Assembly: GCF_964204645.1 (NCBI RefSeq)
Contig: NC_134027.1
Location: 7,924,485-7,988,484, forward strand
Origin: Tubulanus polymorphus
Taxonomy: Eukaryota; Nemertea; Palaeonemertea; Tubulaniformes; Tubulanidae
Length of the DNA: 64,000 bases
Direction: 5' to 3'
Positions 15,882 to 29,300 of the stretch are shown here, piece after piece. Every line of letters begins with the position of its first letter. Within the stretch, counting starts at the first letter, position 1. The position numbers were made by a program, and so were the translations under genes. The notes beneath the pieces were generated by a model, which saw only the letters and a list, made by a program, of their open reading frames with translations, did not search any database and was not told the DNA's origin.

Positions 15882-16043
15882 TCATGTGATATCAATGATA
15901 ATGCATCCTATTGGTTTAGAAAATTCAAACAGTCATACTGAATTCGCCACATACAGGAAGACAAGAGAATTAGCAAATGTTGCAAATTCCCAGTCGCCAT
16001 CGCAATCTGTCGAAAAATACATTTGTGTGCCCCTTCGTAGGAG
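15882..16043 (+). repeat. Dispersed ~160-bp repeat, copy 2
   Basis: Second direct copy of the element in SSR4 intron 4, sharing GTTGCAAAT, CAGTCGCCATCG and AAATACATTTGTGTRCCCCTT-like blocks. It lies downstream of SSR4 in intergenic DNA. Confidence 0.85.
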
Positions 16044-19000
16044 TATTATCCGCCCCTGGTAATTTCAGTTCCATCTAAGTAAGATCCGATCCGGATATTC
16101 CCCCGTGCTACGGGCCTCGATCATTGCACCCTGTCTGAATTTTTGATTGCAAAAGGTCAATGAGCGAACTTGAATCGGATAACTCATTATCACCGAAAAA
16201 GATTTATAGAGGACAGTAACACAACGGAACCACGATTATTCCATTCATACTAGACGACGAAGTGCGTCACTTCCGGCCGTTCGAGTTATCAACTTCCTTA
16301 CAGACTTTGCCGTTTCAAGTGTATTTCGATTTAGAGAAGGAGATCCTAGCAAAAATGAATGGCACTTAAATTTGAATGACCATGGCGATACGCGGGTTGG
16401 TACTGTGACTAGTAGACTGAATATCTGAATACTTCCAGGCCCGTAGCCAGCCACGTCGAACTGTTTGTTAGGTACCCACGCAAATGTCGGGTCCTTTTGA
16501 AAATTACCGGTAGATGCAAAGACAAGCAATTTCACAATTTTTAGCATATTCGGGGTGAAAATTCTGCTTCTTCCTACAATTTGGCCTAAATTGCATATTA
16601 TATGAGAAAGTGTTACCAATGAGTGAATGTTTTGAAATCGATGCTCAAATTTTCTTAAGGCCGGCATCTGGGCGGAACTGAGTCAACTTCACCCCCCCCC
16701 CTCCCGTACCCCCTAAATACGAGCTCATTTCAATTAAGAATTTGGTAAACCAATAACTTGTTTATTTGCGTATCACCTCCTACATATATTATTATGATCA
16801 CTATTCATATCTCGATGGCGTTTCCTGATAGGAACGATAAGCCTGACCTGTTCCCGCTAGATAAATATCATGATCCGAATTAATTTTAAAGTGGCCAATC
16901 GATTGGTCCCAGAGTATTGATTTTCTATCGGAAATATCGTATATCAGATTCATTCGTATATATTTAGGGTTAAGAAAATAATACGTAGATAAACGTGGTA
17001 TCATATATTCAAAAGGAATTAAATAATATGATATATTGGACCGAACAATTTTTGAAGATATCATCGAATTTTAGAAATTCATTGCCAACATTTAAAACTA
17101 TATGTTCATGATTAATTTCAGTACGTATGGTAGCGAAATGGCTATCGTTTTTCGATACTAATTCTCACGGTAATTTGATAATTACCTAGCGCTAAATCAA
17201 GTTCCCTATTCCAAATAATGCAATCAACAACTCGCGTGCACGCGTAAGATTATCCACCGATTACGTCAAATCCGAGTTTGACCGCTTAATGATTACGGCT
17301 TTATATAGTTATATATACATAAACAATCGACATATACACAAGTGCTTACGAGAGGAATTTAATTAAATCATTATCACGACCGAACAGAGTGTTCGGTGCA
17401 AGCATGGAAAAATGAAGAGAGTTCTCTAAAACTCCATCGTTTGGTTTATGCTCAGTCTATTGGTTATTCGTTTGAAGTTCCCTTTACCTTTGCTACACTT
17501 TATTCGAAAAAAGTATCGGTATTATTAACACTACTTGGAGTTGAACACTGACATACATTATGAACGCAGAGTTATAGGGGATTATGTAAAAAGTTTCATA
17601 ACTTTACGAACAAAAAAATACAGATTCGACTCTGTTTGTTTAGTTACGTTTCGTATCTAGAAAGGTTGGGGATTTTCGAACTAAATCTCAAAATTGTCTA
17701 TTTCCATTTAGGTACATTGGAAAAGATAATGAAATTCACCGCCAACCCCATTATTTATACATTATTTTAGTAATCCTATTATGTTATTTATACACTCGAA
17801 TGAACTGATGATATACACCGCGTAGTTATCAATTACTTGGTAAAATCTCTAGGAGAAAAGCCTGCATTATTTCAGAATTGACGATTTGATGCCAGGAATA
17901 AGCCGCCGAAAACGTGTTCTACTGATGAAGAAACCGGATGAATTCGTCGATCGGACGTATTGTATCAGAGGCGCAAAAAACAAAATAAGGAAAAAAACAA
18001 AATATTTCCTACATCGAGGTCGGTCGATTGATTGAAAATTATCAACAAGATTAGTATGGTGACCGGGTGACATATCGGCATTCACATCACCGCCGTTATC
18101 ATTTTTTAATCGATAGGAAATCTATTTCATCGACTCGAGACCCCTGGAACTGGTTGGTAACCTCGCGCGTAGAGATATGCGAGTAGATATGACAAAGTCG
18201 GTCGTGAGTGGGCACTCGGACTTCGTACGCATAATTTCAGCAGATAACAGCCCCCGAGCAAAGTTATCAATTCAGAGCCAGCCCGCGCTAACTCGAGTAC
18301 CCTTATCGCTGAAGATAACCGTGGTCGTCAGCGAAACGCCAAAACAATGTCAGATCAGACCTCGTGTACTCATAAATATATTTGGGAGTTTTAGATCTTA
18401 TGACCATCACAACCGAACATGAAACTGTTCTGCGACACAATATAATCCAAGAAGTTTTTTTTGGAGGGGGCTGTTAAGTTGTCCTGAAATTTTATGGGAA
18501 AATTAAAAAAAAACACTGAACCGGTACCTAAAAGCTTTAGATTCATAAGCTTGTACTCTATATATCCAAAAATAAGTTTACGTTTTCCGATGAGTCTTTT
18601 TCGGGGTGCTCTTTTGATTATATGGTATGCCCTATTTTAGGGCTGCACCTCTCCCTGATTCTATCAGTCCCAAGATCCGCGCCTAATCGGGAATTCAAGA
18701 GGAAAACGTGTCCATAAATCGATCGGCACAAAATGTCATAACAGTGAAAATGCCTGTTTGGCCATTGAATGGACTCTCAATTCTAAATTCGGGTGAGATT
18801 CAGCGGCAATACACGAATTGATTTGTGTGTTAATTTAATAGCACATCGAAAAAGCGCATGACAGTAAAACCCGCCACTGTTAATCAAATGCAAGACCGAT
18901 TGTTCTATGATGAATAGAGAAAGTTCAGTAGCGCTATACTTTGGCATTCCTATCAACAACCTTCTGACCCCGGGTTCTAATTCAAGTCTCATGATGGAAT

Positions 19001-19385
19001 TTCACGACCGCCATTATTCTATTTACCATCGCATCTATAAAAGCGTCTCCGTCGCGGCCGTTGTGTTATTTTTCCAATTGTATGTTAATTCAAATCACTG
19101 CTATTACCGACCATATTCGAACATAGATAGCGTTTATCCGACAGATCTATAGTCAATAACAGGTTCTAAAATAAGGCGATCGCGGTGTGGCCCGGTCGAA
19201 TACAAACAGAACGGTTCGACTCGACCAATTATCATATCTGATACTGGTCGTTTTCCACGATAACGGAGATTAACAGTTTTGAATAGAAGTTATTCGCAGA
19301 ATATATAATACAAAAGCCGCTAATGAACAATTTTAAAAAGCAATTCAAAAATTATCATTCAAAAATTGAAAACAAAAAACACGAG
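16044..19385. other. Intergenic, no gene recognised
   Basis: Includes a C-rich run at about 16688-16705. The longest frame (minus, 16245-16667) shows no family resemblance or splice support. Otherwise nothing recognised. Confidence 0.5.
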
Positions 19386-19430
19386 GACACGACGTTTCGA
19401 ACTCTCATTAGAGATCCTCGTCAGGTGTGA
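19386..19430 (-). ncRNA. Hammerhead-ribozyme-like motif
   Basis: On the minus strand the order is ACAC (stem I, 5' side), CTGACGA, a stem-loop (ATCTC/GAGAG), GAAA, CGTC, then GTGT (stem I, 3' side). This is the order of a hammerhead: CUGANGA core, stem II, GAAA, a very short stem III, a UH cleavage site after GUC, and a closing stem I. Core bases are all present and stem I pairs 4 of 4. Stem III would be at most one or two base pairs, as reported for hammerheads of Penelope-like elements and retrozymes. Activity is inference. Confidence 0.55.
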
Positions 19431-20973
19431 CTGACCACAAATTTGAATATTGTCTTTACAAATTCAAGAAATTGTTTGAGTTTCATATGTTTGTTATATT
19501 TCACGATTGGAACGAATGAGATCGAAGTAAAAAATTGAAAGTTTTCTCGCTGTAACATACGCTTCTTTGCTACCGTCAGGTGTGACGGGTCTAAGGGACA
19601 CCAAATCAAAACAAATGAAAACAATCTACCAATAAAATAAATAACAGGGTCAATCTCTATAGATTTACGTTTTGACCGACCCTTTCAATCGCATTTTCAG
19701 TAGGAGTCATTTTCCTGAATTTGCTACCTGAAAACTCTGGGTTTATCTCAATGGCAATAACACAGAAGTGCCTGCTTGTCAAAGGACTTTAAACTATTTG
19801 GTAAAGCATAAATTTTCTCCTAAAATTCCACGAAAATCCTAAGAAATCATGTTGAATTCCTGAATTTTTAGGGGGATGGTCCCCATGTCAATAATATTAC
19901 TGTTTATTTTGAGAATCCTTACGATAATTCATTTTGTTTTTCACGAATAAGCGCAAAAAACTATAACTATTCAAGCTTGTGTTTGGGTAAACATCGGCTA
20001 ATGTTTTTCATTTTCCTTTTTTATGCACTTTCGTTATGGTTTTTCCCGCTATTCGTTGTTCCAGCGGGTCTCCCGGGTTTTCGCGGGTATTTGCCTTTAT
20101 CCTAATTGGTTTATGGGCTTAATCATTTTCATTCACATCGAATACGTAGGTCGTAAAATGCGTTCGCTAATCGCTTTCAATAGCTAATTAACCGGTATAA
20201 ACAGGTAATTGGCCAAATATGGATAAAAATGGGAATTCAATCACCCGACGACTCTATATATTACTCACGCTAGGAATTCCCGACGTATATAGCGCGTGTG
20301 TAATAACATTTTTATGTAAATACGGGGTAAAGAAAATGTTCAAAGTGTTGTTGAATGGTCTTTCCAGTTTATTGCGACAAAATCAGACCGACTTTTTAAG
20401 TCCGCGGAGTCTTTATTCGCAGTTTACGCTCGACGTTAATACACATGTATATAACAAAATAATGTAATAATCATGGTATATATGTTTATTCATAGTTCAA
20501 AGAATGTGCGCAACAGGACTTCCTGGATATTATATATATATATATATATACTAGTATAGTGATAATATGAACGTATATATACATGTCGTGGAATGAGTCA
20601 CGTCGACATTAGTTCTCGCGCGCGCCAGGTCCCATATTGTCACCGGTCTTCAGTAGTGGTGTTCGTTCTGTCAGAGCGAGACGCGCGATCGCCCTCCATT
20701 CCTATTGCGAGCGTCTCGGCCGGGTTATACATAATTTTTGGAGGAAAACCATGCGCCGCCTGGCACTGGTGATGTGGTCATGTGATTTGATAAAACCGGC
20801 ATACTGTACACTATTTCTAAGTGGGCCAGCACGAACGTAAACACTATCAGTTCAACCTGTTGATCGGTCGGATCTACGAGTAACTCGTAGGTCGGAGCTA
20901 CTACGATAGTGCGGAACATGCATGGGAATTATCGCTCCGGGAATATCTCGTAGTTTCTTTCGCGTGCTCGATT
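19431..20973. other. Upstream region of the KLF gene
   Basis: No gene recognised. A short (TA)n tract occurs at about 20530-20549. From about 20600 the sequence becomes GC- and CpG-rich, consistent with the promoter and 5'UTR of the KLF15-like gene. Confidence 0.5.
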
Positions 20974-22092
20974 ATGACATCGTCTCTCACGGCGAGACTA
21001 GTTATATCGCCGGCGACAATGCCTTCATCGTGTTCGGTGCTCTCAGCGCAGACGTGTGAGGACGCTTTTTTACCGCTCAGTTCAAGCCTCGAGCGCGAAC
21101 GATGGACGTTACAACGCCTGAACTCGTCCGCCGGCGAGGAGAGCGACGAATCCGTCGACGAAATGCGATGCAGCTCGCCGGAAAGTTGCTGGAGCATGGA
21201 CAGTTTGGACGACGAGCTATACCTCGAGTATCTGAACAACAAGGGATTTTTCGACAGCGAAACTGTGAGTACATTTTGCGAAAAAAACCAACTTGTGCCC
21301 CTTACCGTGAACCAACACGCATTGCGCGGGTCTTCGTGCGCTAACAACAATAGCAGTACTGTCGCGCAGGACACGAATCGAATTACGGCGACAACCGGTT
21401 CCGACGATATATTCAACCCGAACAAATCTGACCTGGTCGTGCTCGGGGTAGGATTGAAAAACCTAATGCAAGAGAAAAATGACGACGACGACGAAGAGGA
21501 AACCAAGACGAAACAGATCACATTTCCGTCCCGATCTCGCATAGCGACGCATTACAACACGAAAGCGCCCGGCACGTCGCATTTGTCGACGTTACTGACA
21601 CAAGGTCATGTGCCCCAGTTCCGTTCAACAGTACCGTCCGTGACGACCACGTCGTACGGTAACGGAGCGCTGACCATGACATTAACCGGCGCGTCGCGAG
21701 CCGGCGCTAATACGGGCTACCCGGTGACCAGTCTATCGGATATAGTCATGAACCCGTTTCAACAAACGATACGTATTCGCGGGCCCCGTCACAGAGCCGC
21801 CACGCCGAAAGATAAAGCCGACGACAAAATATATCACTGCACCTATCCCGGTTGTCAAAAGGTGTACAGCAAAAGTTCACATTTGAAAGCGCATCATCGC
21901 CGGCACACGGGCGAAAAACCGTTTCACTGTTCGTGGCCCGGCTGCGGATGGCGATTCTCGCGGTCTGACGAGCTCGCTCGTCACAAGCGCTCACATTCGG
22001 GTATCAAACCATACCGGTGCGAAATTTGTGATAAACGCTTCTCGCGTTCGGACCATTTATCAAAACACCATCGCGTACATCGAAAACGCTGA
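20974..22092 (+). CDS. KLF15: Krueppel-like zinc-finger transcription factor, KLF15-like
   Basis: One uninterrupted frame of 372 codons. The C-terminus has the three C2H2 fingers diagnostic of SP/KLF proteins (about residues 288-370), with spacing C-x4-C, C-x4-C and C-x2-C, each followed by x12-H-x3-H, and HTGEKPF and HSGIKPY linkers. [20 protein letters not shown] and [14 protein letters not shown] match vertebrate KLF15 more closely than KLF2/4/5. The N-terminal ~285 residues are Ser-rich with an acidic patch (DDDDEEE) and are not otherwise recognisable. KLFs bind CACCC/GC boxes in the nucleus; KLF15 regulates metabolic genes in vertebrates. A second Met lies at 21019. The CpG-rich, CGA-rich codon use resembles the CARD-LRR gene. 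Confidence 0.85.
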   Translation: MTSSLTARLVISPATMPSSCSVLSAQTCEDAFLPLSSSLERERWTLQRLNSSAGEESDESVDEMRCSSPESCWSMDSLDDELYLEYLNNKGFFDSETVSTFCEKNQLVPLTVNQHALRGSSCANNNSSTVAQDTNRITATTGSDDIFNPNKSDLVVLGVGLKNLMQEKNDDDDEEETKTKQITFPSRSRIATHYNTKAPGTSHLSTLLTQGHVPQFRSTVPSVTTTSYGNGALTMTLTGASRAGANTGYPVTSLSDIVMNPFQQTIRIRGPRHRAATPKDKADDKIYHCTYPGCQKVYSKSSHLKAHHRRHTGEKPFHCSWPGCGWRFSRSDELARHKRSHSGIKPYRCEICDKRFSRSDHLSKHHRVHRKR

Positions 22093-22850
22093 CACGCGCG
22101 TACGCGTGAATTATACTTCTCTGCATAGAAAAGTGGGTTACTTTTTTTGTTAAAAATGCTCAATCGATGATCAAAAATTATGTCGTGAGATATTTCGCTG
22201 GATCCGGGAGGCAACGGAAGATGAGAGCCGTAATACTACATTCGACGAATCATATGTTGAATGCCTGTAAACCGCAAATGTTTACTGAACTGAATCAGAT
22301 GTGATCGACTCAACTTAATAACCAGATGATCATCGTTGCCGCAGATGATTTTTTAGCTCTTCAGATCGAGTGCTAAATCCGTGTTTGAGTCGTATGACGG
22401 TGACTAAAAACCACCGGAATAATCATCAACGCAGTAATATGAATCATCAGAAATTCCGAAATACTCCCAGAACACCACAAACTGAATTGAACCATGGACT
22501 TTTTAGAGTCCATGTTTGAACTAACGGTGCTAAGACTCGAACACGAGGTTTACATATGTATATACCAAAATGTTCTTTTGCGATAATATATATTACGATG
22601 ATAAAGATGACATTATGTACACTATAATGTGTATTATATTGTATATTGTAAAATGTTTTTAAGTGAGCTTAGTTTAGATCGGGGCTATAGTCATTGGGAC
22701 TATATATCATATATATATATACTGACCATCTGGTACAAATGGTGCAAAATGTTCATATGTGTACATGTTTCTATAAACCAAGTATGATAGACCCGGAAGA
22801 ATTATCAATGAATCACTTTGTACAATAAAATCAAATGCGGTCATTACAGT
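22093..22850 (+). other. Probable 3'UTR of the KLF15-like gene
   Basis: AT-rich sequence following the stop. The first convincing poly(A) signal in a suitable context is AATAAA at 22824-22829. Confidence 0.5.
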
Positions 22851-25774
22851 AAGATAAAAACGCTCGTTTTCTTTGAGGGGTGATTCTTAAAGTTCTAATG
22901 TCACGACGGACCTCTATTAGTTCTCTTAAGTCCGAAAACTAGTTGAAATTTCTAGTCTCGAATGTATGTTAATAAATCTAATTTCGGAATGGGAGAAATG
23001 TAGGATTTGGCGATTCCCCGTGCGATTTGCTGGAGGAATATGATTCGACAATACGTACATTCCTGACATTTTATCTATGATACTTTGTATAGTAATTGAA
23101 TGTCATTCTAGGATATAGTATCTATCGTGATAAAACGAGTCTTGGGCATTTTCACAAGACAATATTTGAAGGCTAATTTAAGAATTCAACGAAGCATTAT
23201 GCTTACAACGGCCACTAAATCTGAAATTGGAAAAAACTATTCAAAACCACGGATTCAGAATCCACGCTTACAACACGAACATGGAAAAAAGTAGATTCTG
23301 TTTACATAGAAAACCATCTCTCTCTCCGCATATTAGGTCCCCACTCATTTATTTACATCGGTATGAATAATGTAGACGAAGTTCATAAATACGAAATGGC
23401 CAAATAGGTTATTGTAATTATAGTATATAATGTAATATGAGAGGATATCACAGCATGTTATACATTACACATGCGATATAAACAGATGTAACTTTCGTTT
23501 GGTCATTAAAACTTACGTTGGTACATTAATTACACACGCCCGGTGTCCTCCCATCCAACTCGATTCGACAGGTTATGATGTTGTATCGAAATATAGTGTT
23601 TTGGTAGACAAAACGAAGTTAAAGTATGTATTGAAACGACGAACGTGGAAAATTCATGAATATGTAATTTTTAACTTGATTTTTATAAATGTCCATGTAT
23701 TCACGACGACCTCGAAAATAAGATAAGTTGAAGAATAGCCCGTTTGCGGCATTTTCATAGAAAGATTGCACACGGAGAAGAAATGATTTGATGCCTGTCG
23801 ATTGGTAGAAAGTTTCCTATCTTCAAGCTACGAGCAATTATCTCAACTGAGATAATTGCTCGTAGCTTAAAGCGACAAACCACGCTATACAAGGATCTAC
23901 GCGTCACTGCGGTTTTCCTTGTCGTAAAAGGTGCGTTTTTATTAGCTCGTGTTATACATAAAATTACGAACTTACGACATGAAAGAAAATTTTTGAAAAA
24001 CAGACGAGCAGAATTTTTCGCTGATTTATGCGCAACTTGTCGTCACATTTTTACAGGCGCGGAGTGTATGCGCTGCGAAGGTAGGAAAACACTCGAATGT
24101 ATATCGGGACTATAGCTGTATACCCCGGTCAAATAACAGCGTTCCATGCAGACGACACTCAAATAATACATCGGGATTTCGCCGCAGCGCAGTTCAACGT
24201 AATGAACTAACAAGGCCTCGACAAAAAGCAAACAGTACTTCACCTATAGCCAGTGACTGTGGCGAATCTTTTTGATTCTATTGTAAATACATATCAAACC
24301 GCGTGGAATGATTTACAACGTTAGCAAATACTAAACAACTTTTTAAGAATACGAGATATAGTCAATAGAAAATTCCAGAAAAGATACGCGCGACTTCAAC
24401 ACAACTGAACGTTTTCTGTATTCGAGTAAAGTTTAATTTACGCAAAAGATATGCTTACAGATTTGCGCCAAACCGCGCATATTGTCAATATTGAAGATTA
24501 GTTATCATTAACTTCTCTTCAAAATTCAAAGTTGAAACAAGGAAATTGGCGATATGTGTTCTATCTACCGAAGCCGTGGAAAATGTCCGGGCCGATAAGA
24601 AATGACATGAACATTAGTCCGCTGTCCAAGGTACGCCACAGATTGTATCTATCTCTGAAAAAGATAAGGAGAATCCCGCAGATCAAGACGACATAAACTC
24701 GGCTGATCACCCGCTGAAGTCCACCAGTACTTCAATAATTCCATATCGAATTTAAAAAAAAATTGACAACGGAACATTTTTCGCATCTAAGATCGAGCTT
24801 TCAACACAGACGCGGATTCAGACGGTAATACCGTAGGCAGGTACTATACCGTCGCGAAAAATCAGAGCCCCAATTTTCTTTTCATCCCCAAAGTAATAAG
24901 GGCAATTTTAGTCGTCTAAATCAATCCAAAAAGTAGAAAATGGCACATTTTTACAAGACGAGGCAGATAATTTTCAACAAAAAAGGCATACCATTCTTCA
25001 AGATTTCATCTTGATTACCTGGAAACTAAATCAGTAAATTTTCTAAAAAGCACTTTGCATCAGGACTTCTATTGCTTGGAAATTGCACCAAAAGCAGTAA
25101 ATTTTCTAAATTCTCCCCTATTTTTCGTGGAGTATGCCTTTTATTGTGCTACCCTCAACAGTGGTTCCTGGATCCACCCGCTACAATGTTTATCGGCAAA
25201 TTAATTGTTTTTAAGTTAGCATTTCTACAATACTGTACGTGAAACGATATCCCGAGGCTAGGTTAAAAATATGCATCGAATATTCGAAATATTCAGCTTA
25301 GTTGAACTAACACTTCTTTGCCAAACTAGAGGTGAATTGAACTGTGTTGGGCACTTATATTCCTGGATTACATGTAAAAAATACGTAATGTATTCACCAA
25401 TTCGCCCGACATGGAAATTGGCCAAGTTCAAGAATTTTGATTTTCAGTAACGTCAATTTATGTTGTTGAAATGGAACAATCCACTCAGTCATCTTGTAGT
25501 TCGCGGAATGATGTATACGGTCGTGCTGTTAACTTTGAAGAGCTGTCGACGCAACTCAACACGACATCTTCATGTCACTGTTAACATCCCTGACCTACAT
25601 AAAATTATATCATTAAATTACGTATGATTCTTGAAAAAAAGCGATAGGGGTAAAATATATAAAATCCTTTCAATGTTCCTATCCCGTGTAGGCTTCAAGG
25701 AATCTGGGGTACGCACGGACATGTACAGGGACAAGCTTATTTTCTCACCTAGGAAAAATAACAATAACGTATAA
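22851..25774. other. Intergenic, no gene recognised
   Basis: No coding signal found. Contains the hairpin at 23825-23868. The right end is the upstream region of the LENG9-like gene. Confidence 0.5.
23825..23868. repeat. Perfect 21-bp inverted repeat with 2-base spacer
   Basis: AAGCTACGAGCAATTATCTCA-like arms (23825-23845 and 23848-23868) are exactly complementary around AC. The structure could extrude as a cruciform or form a strong RNA hairpin. There is no surrounding gene. Confidence 0.9.
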
Positions 25775-25951
25775 TGACGTCAGGGATATGTCTATAAATA
25801 ACTCAGTGATTGCGCCACGACAGGAAACCCCAAACAAGGCAGTTATAAACAAAACACGGGACCGCAACGGACATCAGATTTGTTCAAGAACCGCGTTCAG
25901 AACGCAGCTTTACCTATAACAATCTACATACGGTTTTTCATCGATACACTG
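25775..25951 (+). promoter_or_regulatory. CRE + TATA core promoter and untranslated first exon of the LENG9-like gene
   Basis: A perfect palindromic cAMP-response element TGACGTCA (25775-25782) is followed 10 bases later by TATAAATA (25793-25800), a textbook core promoter spacing. A good splice donor (CTG|gtaagt) at 25951/25952 would end a 5'UTR exon, spliced to the acceptor ttgcttgtag just before the coding start at 26375. Transcription from about 25825 is inference. Confidence 0.55.
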
Positions 25952-26374
25952 GTAAGTACAATATATACATATGCATTGTGTTTATTCATAAACGTTGAGT
26001 AGGCCCCTACCAACGCGGGTCAAAATACATTGGTAGTAGATCCTTTTTTCGCGCCTCGCTCCATTTTTCAATTTCTGTATATAAGCATTTTCCTCTGTGT
26101 TCATAAATTACGTAGAAAACGTGTTAGAGTTAAGGAATAATTGTAGATAGAAAGATTTCCGGGCAAATTGAAAAATATACGGAGGATGTCTTTCAGTCGT
26201 TTCCAAATTGAAAATAATTCAATCAGCACCCCGCAACAATGAAGAAAAATAAAGTCCGAAAATTTTTCCTCGAGCAAGTAGTTTTCCCACAACTATATCT
26301 TGGGATTCTCTTTAAATTTCTCTTTATAGTGTCTTATCAATCGAGATCCAAGTTGAGAGTTTTGCTTGTAGATT

Positions 26375-29300
26375 ATGGCAGGTTCCGGCACCGAAGCTAA
26401 CCCCGTGGTCGATAACGAAATAGATGATTTGAAACAGAAATACGGAAAGATATGTTCGGTTATCCGAAATATCGGCGACTACAAATTCATGTTGAGCGTC
26501 AAAGTCCACGTGAACGTGACTGTAAAATTCCAACTTTCAGGTAGTGTATTTTCTGATGAATAAAACATTTTCAAACTATAGGTGCGAGAACTTCCTTGTA
26601 ACGAGGTTCCACTGTATGTAAATTATGACTACTTTACAATTCAAGTCAGCTTTAGTGATTGATTTCACGAAAATTAGTTGACATACATGTCTATATACAG
26701 TAGAACCTCGTTATAACGAACTCGGATACAACGATTCATCAGATATAACAAACTATACAAAACTGTTGTCTCAAGTAGGAGAATAAAGAAGTTTCCAGTT
26801 TCTAGGCGCCATTTTGTGGCGGTCCCTCGAGGTCCCCATTGTTGCGATAATTTGCGCTCATTTTTAAAACATAAGTTTAGATTGAATATCACATAGTTCT
26901 GCAGTCCCTTGCTCGATGAACTTAATTTATACACCATTTTAAAGGAAATGAAATGCAGATATTTGTTGGCGATTCTTGGAATTTTTGAATGCAACAATTG
27001 AGAACAGTGACGATGTGAAACCAAGGACCGCATATCTTAACCGCGCGTAAAAGAAATCGCGATATTTATTGATTTTGAAATATCTAAGTATATCTTGAAG
27101 CTATATTTCCAATTTTCACAGAGGTTAAAGAGGGTTATTTGCAGTTTAAGCCTGCGTTGAATTTTGTGAATATCTTTCCTGACGACTGATCTGTACCCGC
27201 TTGAGTTTGAGATTACGCGCAAAAGGGGTCTCCCACTGCGCACCGCCATTTCACTGAACATTGAGATTTGTGAAAAGAAATCTTTAAATGCAATTTGATT
27301 TCTTCATTTTTTCCATGGGGATATTTTGAGATTATAATCCGTATCTTGTTTGTACTGCATTTTGGCGGGGGCAATTAGTTTAGCTGGTTTCGGGATCCGG
27401 TTTGTCCCGCTTTGAAGTTTGAACGGCCCAGTTGGGGAATTGTCGCCATGCAGCCCGTCCAGCCTAGCGCCGATTTTGTGTTCGGTGAAATCATTGGCCC
27501 AAAACGTTTTAGAGTCCATGGTGAAATGTGCCAGTCAATTTAAACGCTTAGGACATATTTCAACACATATCTCTCTCCGGTAATCCCTCATCCTGGGATC
27601 ATACGACGAATTTACTGAATCTCAACTTTTTTGCTGGAAAACATCGACCAGATAACCTGACTGATATAAAATATCAATATTATATTTAAAGGGGATCCTG
27701 TCCCCCATTTGATATTCTGTTTTAGGGGCTCAACGTCCAGTTGGGCTACTTAAAGCTGCGCCGCATATTCAAAAATATATAAAAACTTAGATTTTGTTCT
27801 AGTGTCCATCCATGAGTGGAACATTCTGTTGAAAAGCAAATTAGGCTCTCAACTAGGCCATCTATGCAACCAACACAGAACGTCCCCACTCTTACAAGAA
27901 ATCCTTTAATTTCCCAACGCTACAAAACTCGAATTCCTCAAAGCACTCAAAGTCCATTTTTAAACATACGAAAATAAAGGTAATATATAACCATAAGAAG
28001 CAATATTAATGATATCAAACCAGTATAAAATCTTATTTTTGCGATTTCTTTTCGTAAATCTCAATGTTCGGTGAAATGGCAGTGGGAGACCCCTTTTGCG
28101 CGTAATCTCAAACTCAAGCGGGTACAGATCAGTCTTCAGGAAAGATATTCAAAAGATTTTAAACCAGGCGTAAACTGAAAATAACCCTCTTTAACCTCTG
28201 TGAAAATTGGAAATATAGCTTCAAGATATACTTAGATATTTCAAAATTAATGAATATCGCGATTTTATTTACGCGCGGTTAAGATATGCGGTCCTTGGTT
28301 TCATATCGTTACTGTTCTCAATTGTTGCGTTCAAAAAATCCAAGAATTACCAACAAATATCTGCATTTCATTTCCTTTAAAATGGTGTATAAATTAAGTT
28401 AATCGAGCAAGGGACTGCAGAACTATGTGATATTCAATCGAAACTTATGTTTTAAAAATGAGCGCAAATTATCGCAACAATGGGGACCTCGAGGGACCGC
28501 CACAAAATGGCGCCTAGAAACTGGAAACTTCTTTATTAAATTGATTTCATACTGGATATAAGTATCAGTCATAACTAACAGATTTTCTGGTCCCGTGAAG
28601 TTCGTTGTAACGAGGTTCCACTGTATACTTATATTTTTCTCAATACAGAAAACTACCCTGAAGTAGGACCTGAAATTATCATACGAAGCGAACTACACCA
28701 ATCAGACCGAGACTCGCTGTTGGGTCTGCTGAAAAAGAAGGCGTGCGAAAACCGAGGCTCATCGATGTTAGACGGCTTGATAACGGAAGCTTTCGATTTC
28801 GTCGAAAATCACGAAAATATACCGGACTTCCCAATAGCGAGCGACGACGACAAACAGGGCCGAAAACAAACCAAGTATAAAGATAAAAAGAAACGAAATA
28901 AAAAGTCGACGAAAGACGATACGACAGCCGAAAAGAAACCTCCGATGAAAACGGCAACCGACGTCATATCGAGGATCCTCTGGGATGAAAATCTGCCGAC
29001 AGATGAATTCACGGTCGGCTACATCGATCGATTTGTCGGCTTGGTGGAGAAACCGTTCTCGGCTTTCTCCTGGGAGGACATCGCGTCGGTCGACTATACC
29101 GTACTGGCGATTCCGAAGCATCGAATCGAGTATTTCAAATATAAGAACTTGAAGGTATGGGACAAGAACAGTCGCATGGACAACGTGTTCGGATCGACGG
29201 GCAGCGGCAAAACCATCGCGGGCGTCATCGAAAAATATGAGCAGCAACTAGCGGAGAAAATGTGTCTAACCGAACAGTCTACGGATCTCGATCTAGGAAA

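Noticed and set aside
16245-16667. 140-residue minus-strand frame
   Set aside because: No recognisable domain, no supporting exon neighbours and ordinary intergenic composition.
21265-21356. Possible intron (GTGAGT donor, CAG acceptor) within the KLF exon
   Set aside because: Removing it (92 bp) would break the frame, whereas the unspliced frame is open through to the zinc fingers.
29190-29225. Walker A-like GSTGSGKT in the LENG9-like protein
   Set aside because: It falls at the end of the MJ1316 domain (VFGS motif) with no Walker B or P-loop fold around it, so it is probably chance.
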